NCBI GenBank assembly: GCA_027624735.1
Contig: JAQBTY010000003.1
Location: 1 to 39,462, forward strand
Source: Pseudomonadota bacterium
GTDB lineage: Bacteria; Pseudomonadota; Alphaproteobacteria; MPNO01; UBA2964
Direction of reading: 5' to 3'
DNA length: 39,462 nt
Shown here in pieces: positions 24,090 through 31,462 of the stretch. The position numbers and the translations under genes are program-made. Under the pieces are notes generated by a model that saw only the letters and a list, made by a program, of their open reading frames with translations, was not told the origin of the DNA and searched no databases. Numbering within the stretch: position 1 is the stretch's first letter; each line of letters starts with the position of its first letter.

Positions 24090-24712
24090 GACTGTTTGCC
24101 GTCATTCCGGTCAAACCGTTCGCGGAGGGCAAGTCTCGGCTCAAAAATATCCTGTCCGATACGGCACGGCGTGATCTCAATTTTCGTATGTTCGAGCACG
24201 TCCTCACCGTAGCCGCTTCGATGATCGGCGCAGCCAACACCATCGTCGTAAGTGCCGATCAGACCGCGCTGGCCCTGGCCCGTGACCACGGCGCGACAAC
24301 CGTTCGCGAAGCAACGCGCACCGGGCTGAACGCCGCCCTGAAAGTGGGTGCGGAGAAGGCGGCGGCGCGCGGCGCGGATGCGATTCTGATCCTGCCCACG
24401 GACCTCCCCACGCTGTCACAGGACGATTTAGAGGCGCTTTTAGACTGCGCGAAGATTCCGCCGTGCGTCATTATCGCCCCCGACCGATCGAACCGGGGCA
24501 CCAACGCGCTTTTGATATCCCCGCCAGATGCGATCGGGTTCTCCTTTGGACCCGATAGTTTCTCCGCACACCAGGCGGCCGCCCACGCCATCCCCGTTAA
24601 GCCGGTGCCGGTGCACCGCGACGGGCTGGCATTCGATATCGACACGCCGGAAGATTATCAACAGCTTGAAAGACAGGGATGGGATGCTATTCGCTCTGTA
24701 GCAGGCAATTGA
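24086..24712 (+). CDS. cofC: 2-phospho-L-lactate (or PEP/3-phosphoglycerate) guanylyltransferase
   Basis: The 208-residue nucleotidyltransferase opens with VIPVKPFAEGKSRL (GTP site). It has LPTDLPTLSQDD (metal-binding acidic tract, about residues 111-122) and IIAPDRSNRGTNALLISPP with FGPDSF, the CofC/FbiD signature. It makes the GDP-activated donor for CofD. Archaeal CofC uses 2-phospho-L-lactate, mycobacterial FbiD uses PEP, and a Paraburkholderia enzyme prefers 3-phosphoglycerate; specificity here cannot be read by eye. The start overlaps the cofD stop (ATGA), the third such overlap in the operon. All core F420 genes are therefore present and contiguous. Confidence 0.92.
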   Translation: MRLFAVIPVKPFAEGKSRLKNILSDTARRDLNFRMFEHVLTVAASMIGAANTIVVSADQTALALARDHGATTVREATRTGLNAALKVGAEKAAARGADAILILPTDLPTLSQDDLEALLDCAKIPPCVIIAPDRSNRGTNALLISPPDAIGFSFGPDSFSAHQAAAHAIPVKPVPVHRDGLAFDIDTPEDYQQLERQGWDAIRSVAGN

Positions 24713-24789
24713 AGGGTAGCGAAAACGACAAATTTATGGGGGAATAGACCCGCTCTGCTCCCTCAACCGCCTGATTTTGGAACCACCCG

Positions 24790-25944
24790 ATGAAATTAGC
24801 CTCCTGTAAGACCTATCGCGTTGCCGTCCCGACCCGGCGGGCCCATACCTGGGCCAGCAAGATGGACACACCGATCGGTCATCATGCCATTGTCAAACTG
24901 GAGGCCGACGACAGCACCATCGGCTGGGGAGAATCCCCCGCGGGCGAGACCTGGGGCGGCTCCGATATGCGCTATTACGGCGAATCGCCGGAAACCGTGT
25001 GTCATATGATTGAAACCCATCTTTTCCCCGCCATTCAGGGTATGTCACCGTTTCAGATCGCCAACATTCACGCACGCATGGACCGCGTGGTGAAAGGCCA
25101 TCCCTATGCCAAGGCAGCGCTCGACATCGCGATCTACGATCTTGCCGGCAAGGCGTCGGGCCGACCGGTATGCGAACTGCTGGGCGGCGATTTCCGCGAC
25201 AGCATCGAGGTGACTCATTCGCTTGGCATCATGCCCATCGACCAATGCATCGAGGAAGCAAAGCTGGCTGTGGCGGAAGGCATAACAACGATCAAATGCA
25301 AGACCGGACTGGACCCTGAGCGCGATGTAGAGATCGTCCGGCGGCTGCGCGAAGAGGTCAGCCGGACCGTCAAGATCCGGGTCGATGCCAACGAGGCGTA
25401 CCCCTCCGTCAGCGCGGCGGTCAGCGTCACCCGTGCGCAAGCGGCCTACGGTGTCTTTATCTGCGAACAACCGCTGATGGGCGCTGAAATGCTGGCCCGC
25501 GTCGCCGAGCGCATCGACATTCCGGTGATGGCGGACGAATCCGCCTGGACGGTGCATGACATTATCGAGCTGTACAATCTGCGCGCCGCCGAGTGTTTTT
25601 CCTGCTACGTCACCAAACCGGGCGGGCTATATCGCGCCAAGCAGCAGGGCGATATAGCCCATGCGCTGCACATGTATTGCGATATCGGCGGATCGGTCGA
25701 GCTTGGCATCGGCAACGCCGCCAATCTGCACCTGGGGGCCGCCCTGGAAAATGCCTATTTGCCAAGCGTTTGCCCGGTATCCAAGCCAAAAGGGGCGGCG
25801 GGCCCGGATATCGCGGGCAACTACTACCTCGACGATATCGTCACCGAGCCCTTCAAGTTCGAAGGCGGACGCGTATACCGCCCGCTTGGGCCGGGTCTGG
25901 GGATTGAGGTCGACGAAGACAAGATCGCGACCTACTCCCTATAA
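24790..25944 (+). CDS. Enolase-superfamily enzyme, muconate-lactonizing-like
   Basis: The 384-residue enzyme has a capping domain (1-120) and a TIM barrel with the full MLE-subgroup set: K169-x-K171 (TIKCKTG), metal ligands D199 (VDANEAY), E226 (CEQPL) and D249 (ADESA), and K276 (VTKPGG). These enzymes abstract a proton next to a carboxylate for lactonisation, epimerisation or dehydration. Numbering is almost identical to Pseudomonas muconate cycloisomerase, but many relatives are dipeptide epimerases or acylamino acid racemases. It lies 77 bp after cofC on the same strand, so it may share the F420 transcript. The capping-domain loop WASKMDTPIG, which helps set specificity, is not a muconate type. 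Confidence 0.88.
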   Translation: MKLASCKTYRVAVPTRRAHTWASKMDTPIGHHAIVKLEADDSTIGWGESPAGETWGGSDMRYYGESPETVCHMIETHLFPAIQGMSPFQIANIHARMDRVVKGHPYAKAALDIAIYDLAGKASGRPVCELLGGDFRDSIEVTHSLGIMPIDQCIEEAKLAVAEGITTIKCKTGLDPERDVEIVRRLREEVSRTVKIRVDANEAYPSVSAAVSVTRAQAAYGVFICEQPLMGAEMLARVAERIDIPVMADESAWTVHDIIELYNLRAAECFSCYVTKPGGLYRAKQQGDIAHALHMYCDIGGSVELGIGNAANLHLGAALENAYLPSVCPVSKPKGAAGPDIAGNYYLDDIVTEPFKFEGGRVYRPLGPGLGIEVDEDKIATYSL

Positions 25945-26034
25945 GCCGATAAATCGCTGGCAGCCGTAATCAGGCCCTACTGATCATGGTGCGACTTTAT
26001 TAACCCCAATTTGGCAGTATTGGCGGCTTTCCGC

Positions 26035-26050
26035 GCGAAGGAAACTTCGC
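26035..26050. repeat. Hairpin with GAAA tetraloop between genes
   Basis: GCGAAG (26035-26040) and CTTCGC (26045-26050) pair perfectly around GAAA, a stable GNRA-type tetraloop. It lies in the 173-bp gap after the enolase-family gene. No T-run follows on the plus strand, so it could be a transcript 3'-end stabiliser rather than a terminator. Confidence 0.45.
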
Positions 26051-26117
26051 AAAATTCGTCTGCCCTGAGATAGGGACGCTATATTATCTTTGTTTATCAA
26101 ATGGTTATGATCAGCCA

Positions 26118-26948
26118 ATGCCGACGGCCGCGATTATGAAGAAATCGAACATTGTTCGGGTGTTGCTGGTCCTCATGGCAATGTCGCCGTCATCCATGGC
26201 TGCAATTTATTCAGCCGTGACCGGCCCGAACACAGGCGCTCCCGCTATACATGCCTTCAAGCCATCGGACGTTATTTTTCCTGGATTTATACAAACAGAT
26301 TTAAGGCAGCGACCGGAGGATAACCGAGGATTTTCCGGGTTCCTGGAGGAGGTCCGCAATGCTGTCAATTCGACCAGGGGGGGAGCTTCTTTGACGGATC
26401 GGGCCGAGGACGCATCCCTGGCAAACAGAAGAAGAGACAAGGGCCAATCCCGGAACGCCACCTATGAATCTTCCACTCCGATAAAGCTGGAGCCAAATTC
26501 GAGCACCGGAGCCACGACCGAGGTATATCTGGGCGTCAGTGTAAAACAAATTGTGAGTGAAATTCCGCCTGCCGGAACGATCATCCTGGAACGCCCAACA
26601 AACGGCACCACGGAAAATCGCGCTCGGGGAAAAGGATCGTATTCAGGGTCGGTCAAAGGTGGGGCGCTGGGCAGCGGCGGTAGCTGGCTTCGCGGAGGCT
26701 TTTTGTCGACAGGGGAGGCAAACGGTCTTTCGGGTTTCGGGTTTGACCTGCAGCCCATGTCCTTTCCGACCGATCAGGGAACCGGAGCAATTTTCGGTGC
26801 GGGACCTGGCGAGATCGAAGTCACCAAAGGCTTAAAAGCCCTTCGAAGGATAGTCCTGGATTTGGTCTTCAACCCGTTTGTCTATTTTGGCGGTCTGATC
26901 ATTGCCGTCTTCATGTTTATGGCGCGGTTCCGGAGCACATCGGCCTAA
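26118..26948 (+). CDS. Unrecognised exported protein with C-terminal membrane anchor
   Basis: I do not recognise this 276-residue protein. It has a signal peptide (MKKSN, hydrophobic VLLVLMAMSP, likely cleavage after SSMA) if translation starts at 26136; the ATG at 26118 would add six residues. The middle is charged and low-complexity (about 60-130), followed by a Gly/Ser-rich tract at about 172-206. A single hydrophobic helix at the very end is preceded and followed by basic residues (KALRRIV and ARFRSTSA). That end layout resembles sorting or anchoring tails in general form only. No ribosome site is obvious. It is convergent with the M24 gene and stands alone in orientation. Its base composition is visibly less GC-rich than its neighbours. 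Confidence 0.55.
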   Translation: MPTAAIMKKSNIVRVLLVLMAMSPSSMAAIYSAVTGPNTGAPAIHAFKPSDVIFPGFIQTDLRQRPEDNRGFSGFLEEVRNAVNSTRGGASLTDRAEDASLANRRRDKGQSRNATYESSTPIKLEPNSSTGATTEVYLGVSVKQIVSEIPPAGTIILERPTNGTTENRARGKGSYSGSVKGGALGSGGSWLRGGFLSTGEANGLSGFGFDLQPMSFPTDQGTGAIFGAGPGEIEVTKGLKALRRIVLDLVFNPFVYFGGLIIAVFMFMARFRSTSA

Positions 26949-26968
26949 ATCATTTTCACGCTGTCCGA

Positions 26969-28087
26969 TCACCCACTACATTGCACGAGACATTTTGTCA
27001 CCGTCGCGTCGGAGAGAAGCGTACAGCCGTTTTCGGTTACCGCGACCATATCCTTGTTCTGCAGACCGAAACCGTAACCCGTCCGGTAGATAAGCGGTTC
27101 AATACCGAGCACCATCCCCGCTTCCAATGCACAATCGTTCTGGGCGCCAAGATACGGATCCTCATGCAGATGAAGGCCGATGCCATGGCCGACAAATGCA
27201 ATGGGCGGCATGTTCAGCGGGGCTATCATTTTCAGATATGCATCATAAATATCGCGGGTGCTGGCGCCCGGCTTGATGATCTCCAGCAACATTTGCGTCG
27301 CATCGCTTAACAGAGCCCATATGCGTTCCGCGTGCTCAGGCGGCTCACCGACATAGGCCGACCGGCAGACACCCGCGTGGTATCCGTTCAGGATCGAGAA
27401 GATTTCGACACGGCAGATATCTCCTGACGCCAAAATCCGATCGCTGGGACCGACATTGGGCAACTGGCTGCGCTCGCCGGTCGCAATGATCATGAATTTG
27501 AAATCCTCGGCGCCCCGCGCATAAATACCGCGCGTCAGATCCGCGGCAATCTGCATTTCCGAAATGCCGACATCTGCCACCGCCAGCGCATCCTTGATGC
27601 TCTGATCGGAAATGCGCGACAGACGATGCAGCAGATCAAGCTCCCTGCCGGTCTTGATCATCCGCGCCCGATTGAACAAATCCTGGGCCGCGACGAAATC
27701 GATTTTGGGCAACTCGCTGTTCAATATATTCAGATCGCGCGCCGGCAGATAATCGGTCTCGATTCCCACCCGCCCCTGGGTCAGCGATAACTCACGCAGC
27801 AGCTCGGCAAAGACCGCCATCGAGGAATCGGTAAATTCACCCCAGCTTTTCAGCGGCACACCGGGCAGCCGGGCTGAGACAGTGGATTCTTCCATATCAA
27901 CCGTGAATGCAGCCACTGTTGCGTCGGGTTTGACGACCAGCATGCTGTGCCGCCAGCGCAGCACATGATGGGAGGGCACGACGAACCCTGCCAGGTAGGC
28001 GAAATTTTCCGGGCTGGTCGCGATGATGGCGTCGAGCCCGTTTTCTGCCGCGATTGACGCGATTTTTTTCAATATGTCCTTATTCAT
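26969..28087 (-). CDS. M24-family (pita-bread fold) hydrolase with degenerate metal site
   Basis: The 372-residue protein has a creatinase N-terminal domain (to about 135) and an M24 catalytic domain. In aminopeptidase P the five metal ligands are D, D, H, E, E. Here the positions read E228 (ICRVEIF), G239 (YHAGVCRS), H301 (GHGIGL), E330 (LGIEPLIY) and K345 (QNKDMV). Three of five are changed, so a two-metal aminopeptidase is unlikely. Creatinase shows that this fold can work without metal on C-N bonds. It overlaps the CoxL-like gene by 8 bp, so the two are coupled. A small amide, amidine or cyclic-amine hydrolase is a reasonable guess. It is commonly auto-annotated as Xaa-Pro aminopeptidase, which the residues do not support. 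Confidence 0.8.
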   Translation of the reverse strand: MNKDILKKIASIAAENGLDAIIATSPENFAYLAGFVVPSHHVLRWRHSMLVVKPDATVAAFTVDMEESTVSARLPGVPLKSWGEFTDSSMAVFAELLRELSLTQGRVGIETDYLPARDLNILNSELPKIDFVAAQDLFNRARMIKTGRELDLLHRLSRISDQSIKDALAVADVGISEMQIAADLTRGIYARGAEDFKFMIIATGERSQLPNVGPSDRILASGDICRVEIFSILNGYHAGVCRSAYVGEPPEHAERIWALLSDATQMLLEIIKPGASTRDIYDAYLKMIAPLNMPPIAFVGHGIGLHLHEDPYLGAQNDCALEAGMVLGIEPLIYRTGYGFGLQNKDMVAVTENGCTLLSDATVTKCLVQCSG

Positions 28088-30392
28088 ATTTTACACCACC
28101 AGCGTTTTGCGCTTCAGACAAGGCGCACCATATACGTTCCGGTGTCGCCGGCATGTCCACATCCCGGGCGCCGTGGCGCGCCAGGGCATCGGATACCGCA
28201 CACATCACCGCGGGCAGGGCGCCCACCGTACCGGCCTCGCCTGCGCCTTTAACACCCAACGGATTGAGCGCTGTCGGCACCGCGTTCGACCCAGTCTTGA
28301 TGGCACAGACATCTTCGGCCCGCGGCATGGCGTAATCCAGGAACGACCCGGTCAGTATCTGGCCGCTGTGGGGATCAAACCGGATGGCTTCAAGGACCGC
28401 CTGTCCGATGCCCTGAACGACACCGCCCTGTATCTGGCCTTCCAGCAGAAGCGGATTGAGCACCGTGCCGACGTCATCGACCGTCGCATAGCGGGCGATC
28501 GCCACCTGGCCGGTCTCGGGATCGATTTCCACCTCACATACATGGGTGCCGTTTGGAAAGGTCGGCGAGGACGGCGTGAACAAAGCGTCAGCCGATAGAC
28601 CGGACGCCGCCGCGACCACCTGCTCAATCGTGACAACACGGTCGGTACCGGCAACCCGGAAACGCCCCGCATCGAATTCGATGTCCGCGACTGCCGCCTC
28701 CAGCAGAGAGGCCGCCACAATTTTTCCGGCTTCGATTATTTTTTCAACGGCCAGAATGGCCGCGCTGCCGCCGGTAACCGCCGACCGGGAATTGAACGTG
28801 CCCATACCGGTGGCAACAGCGTCACTATCGCCATCCTGTATCCGGACCTTTGCGGGATCGAGACCCAGCGCTGGGCATACGAGCTGCCGATAGATAGTGG
28901 CATGGCCCTGTCCCTGCCCCGCGGTGCCGACGGCGATCGTGGCACACCCGCCTGGCTCTAGCCGGATTTCGGCGCCTTCGGGGCTGGGCCGGGCGGTCTG
29001 TTCGATCGCGTTGCTGATCCCAAGCCCCCGCAAACGGCCGCGCCGGCGCGCTTCTTCGCGGCGCGCGTCAAACCCCGCCATATCCGCAAGCTCGATGGCC
29101 GCATCCATGGTGCGTTCAAACGCACCACAATCATAGACGAGCCCAACCCCGGTATTGTGAGGAAAAGCATCCTCGCCGATAAGATTGCGCCGCCTCAGCG
29201 CCACGCGACCGATGTCCAGCGCGCGCGCCGCCTTGTCGATCAGGCGCTCGAGTATATAGGCCGCCTCGGGGCCCCCGGCGCCACGGTAGGGAGAGGTTGG
29301 ATTGGTATTCGAACAAACCCCTGCAACTGAAACATCGAGCGCCGGAATGTCATATACGCCGGACAAGAGCGCCAGCGTATTCAAAGGCGCCCGCGGTCCC
29401 TTGATGGCGGGGTAGGCGCCTAAATTGACCATTGCGGAAACGCGGAGCGCCAGAAACCTGCCGCTCGTGTCAAGCGCCAGACTGGCCTCGCTAACCGCGT
29501 CACGGCCATGATCGTCGCCTACAAATCCCTCGCTGCGCGAGGCAACCCATTTCACCGGGCGACCGAGCCGGCGCGCGGCCCACAGGACGCAAATCAACTC
29601 CGGATAGAGCGGGCCGCGCAGCCCGAAGCTGCCGCCGATATCTCCGGTGACGACACGAATCCGGGCCGGTTCCACGCCGAAAATGTATTTGGCTAGCTGG
29701 TCGCGGATGCCGTGTGGACTTTGCACGCCGCCGCGCAGGGTGTAGCGCGCCTCGCCCGCATCATAGAAGCCGATATAACCGCGGGGTTCCAGGGTACTGG
29801 CCGAAACCCGCTGGTTTACCAGGGCCTGATGTATGATATGGGCGGCTTTCCCAAATGCCTCATCGACAGCCTGACGATTACCTTCCTGAGCATAGAAAAT
29901 TTCATTGTTGGGGCATTCATCCCAAATTCTTGTCGCGTCTTCGGCGACAGCCTGTTCAATCCCGGTGACGGGGGTGAGGGGCTGGTACTCGATCACGACG
30001 CGGTCGGCAGCTTCTTCGGCAATCTCGGCTGTTTCGGCAATCACCATGGCGGTGCAGTCACCCATGTACCGGACACGATCGCTGGCCAGAGCCGGGTGCG
30101 GCGGTACCACCATGGGAGATCCGTCGCGTCTTCGGCATTCATCGAGACAGGGTATCGGGCCAATCCCGTCGGCTCGGTAATCCGCCCCTGTCAGCACGGC
30201 GAGGACTCCGGGCAGCAACATAGCCCGGTCTACATCGACAGCGATAATCCTGGCATGGGGATGCGGCGAGCGGATCATGACGGCCCGAGCCATGTCGGGC
30301 TCATCCCAATCGTCAAGAAACAACCCGCCGCCGGTCAGCAGGCGCTCGTCCTCGCTGCGTCTGACCGGCTCACCGGGCAAAAACAGTGCCAT
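28080..30392 (-). CDS. Xanthine dehydrogenase/CO dehydrogenase-family molybdenum hydroxylase large subunit (form II CoxL-like)
   Basis: The 770-residue protein has the aldehyde oxidase/xanthine dehydrogenase N-terminal hammerhead domain, with an RSEDERLLTGGG start, and the molybdopterin-binding domains. GGSFGLRG and TSPYRGAGGPEA match the form II pattern (AYRGAGR-like), not the AYxCSFR loop of true CO dehydrogenase. The catalytic glutamate is at 719 in GVKGAGEAGT. Such enzymes hydroxylate N-heterocycles, aldehydes or aromatic acids with water-derived oxygen. The ATG at 30392, with GGGGAAG upstream, begins the canonical fold; the upstream extension overlaps the aldolase gene. The FAD (CoxM) and 2Fe-2S (CoxS) subunits are absent here, so it is an orphan or pairs with distant genes. 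Confidence 0.9.
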   Translation of the reverse strand: MALFLPGEPVRRSEDERLLTGGGLFLDDWDEPDMARAVMIRSPHPHARIIAVDVDRAMLLPGVLAVLTGADYRADGIGPIPCLDECRRRDGSPMVVPPHPALASDRVRYMGDCTAMVIAETAEIAEEAADRVVIEYQPLTPVTGIEQAVAEDATRIWDECPNNEIFYAQEGNRQAVDEAFGKAAHIIHQALVNQRVSASTLEPRGYIGFYDAGEARYTLRGGVQSPHGIRDQLAKYIFGVEPARIRVVTGDIGGSFGLRGPLYPELICVLWAARRLGRPVKWVASRSEGFVGDDHGRDAVSEASLALDTSGRFLALRVSAMVNLGAYPAIKGPRAPLNTLALLSGVYDIPALDVSVAGVCSNTNPTSPYRGAGGPEAAYILERLIDKAARALDIGRVALRRRNLIGEDAFPHNTGVGLVYDCGAFERTMDAAIELADMAGFDARREEARRRGRLRGLGISNAIEQTARPSPEGAEIRLEPGGCATIAVGTAGQGQGHATIYRQLVCPALGLDPAKVRIQDGDSDAVATGMGTFNSRSAVTGGSAAILAVEKIIEAGKIVAASLLEAAVADIEFDAGRFRVAGTDRVVTIEQVVAAASGLSADALFTPSSPTFPNGTHVCEVEIDPETGQVAIARYATVDDVGTVLNPLLLEGQIQGGVVQGIGQAVLEAIRFDPHSGQILTGSFLDYAMPRAEDVCAIKTGSNAVPTALNPLGVKGAGEAGTVGALPAVMCAVSDALARHGARDVDMPATPERIWCALSEAQNAGGVKYE

Positions 30393-30441
30393 GGCCGCTT
30401 CCCCGCCTAAGCTGTTTTTTCGACCCGCCGGAACTGACGGC

Positions 30442-31227
30442 TCAGTTCGCGGCGCGCCTTTCCTTCGGCAAGTTTGGATCGCCAATTTCCTGCGCGGCGG
30501 CAAGCTTGTTGGAAAAATAATCGAAAAACAGACCGAGATTTCGTCCTTCGCCCATGGTCTTTGCCTTGCGGGCCAGCTCGTCGTCATCCGGCCAGTCATA
30601 GGCCAGACCCGATGCGGCAATTTCGAGCTGCTGTTGGCAGGCAACCTCCAGATTGACGCCGACAATGGTCATTTTCTCAATCGATTCGCCGCAGAACACC
30701 ACGCCGTGATTGCGCAGAAAGACGGCATAATGGTCGCCGAGAATATCCGCCATGTCGTCGCCGACGCCCATGTCGCGGATTAGCTCCGAGGTCCGCGTGT
30801 AGCGCGGCGGCGGCGCCGCGAAATAGCTGCCGGCGTTGGACAGCGCGCGCAACGGCTCGCTAGTGCAGGAAAATACCGTCCCATACCGCGGATGTGTGTG
30901 GGCGCTGGCATTGATGTCGGGGCGGGCCTTGTAGATTCCCATATGAATGGGCCACTCGCTATGGCGCTTGTTGCCGTCGCCATAGAGCAGATTGCCGTCG
31001 AAATCGAGAAGCTGGTGATCGTTCCAGTCCTGCACTTCGCCCAGCGTGAGACCCCAGCGCTTTATCCAGATTCCGCGTCCTTCCGGATCGCGCATCGCAA
31101 GATGCCCGAGGGTGAAATTGCCATGCCCTTCCATTTCGAGAATTCGGCTGGCTAGCGCCAGTCTGTCGAGCGACTCCCTTAACTCCGGTGATACATCGAT
31201 GGTATTCGACTGTGTGTGCGCCGCCAT
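30442..31227 (-). CDS. Class II aldolase/adducin-family protein
   Basis: The 261-residue enzyme has the zinc site of class II (fuculose-1-phosphate-type) aldolases: E91 (SEWPIHMG), H110 and H112 (AHTHPRYG) and H174 (RNHGVV). Such proteins cleave or decarboxylate hydroxy-acids and sugar phosphates, and some demethylate or decarboxylate aromatics. AGGGAGAG precedes the ATG at 31227. It leads the leftward trio aldolase - CoxL-like - M24 (49-bp gap, then an 8-bp overlap). An aldol cleavage at the end of the degradation route is inferred. There is an extra C-terminal tail (about 225-261) rich in charged residues. Confidence 0.88.
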   Translation of the reverse strand: MAAHTQSNTIDVSPELRESLDRLALASRILEMEGHGNFTLGHLAMRDPEGRGIWIKRWGLTLGEVQDWNDHQLLDFDGNLLYGDGNKRHSEWPIHMGIYKARPDINASAHTHPRYGTVFSCTSEPLRALSNAGSYFAAPPPRYTRTSELIRDMGVGDDMADILGDHYAVFLRNHGVVFCGESIEKMTIVGVNLEVACQQQLEIAASGLAYDWPDDDELARKAKTMGEGRNLGLFFDYFSNKLAAAQEIGDPNLPKERRAAN

Positions 31228-31462
31228 TTCCGAACTCTCCCTGTTTCACGTATTACGGTTGGATAGGGGATTGTAGATCACCGGACCGCGCCTTCCAACG
31301 TCGATCGCGACCAAAATTTCCGGGTAATCGGCTATCGGGGTCTATCCGTTAGTTTTCAGGCTTTTACTGTTTTTTAACCACGAAGAAACACTCTGTAAAT
31401 CGCGTAAATCGGCGATTTTCGGCAATTGCGCGCGGTTGCTGTGGGAAGAGTTCTTAATAATC

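Noticed and set aside
26969-28087. DMSP lyase DddP, which shares the M24 fold
   Set aside because: The protein is shorter than DddP and three metal-ligand positions are altered, so there is no residue support.
28080-30392. True carbon monoxide dehydrogenase (form I CoxL)
   Set aside because: The active-site loop reads PYRGAGG rather than the AYxCSFR motif, and coxM and coxS are absent.
30393-30665. 91-residue N-terminal extension of the molybdenum hydroxylase
   Set aside because: It overlaps the aldolase gene and precedes the canonical N-terminus; a ribosome site fits the ATG at 30392.
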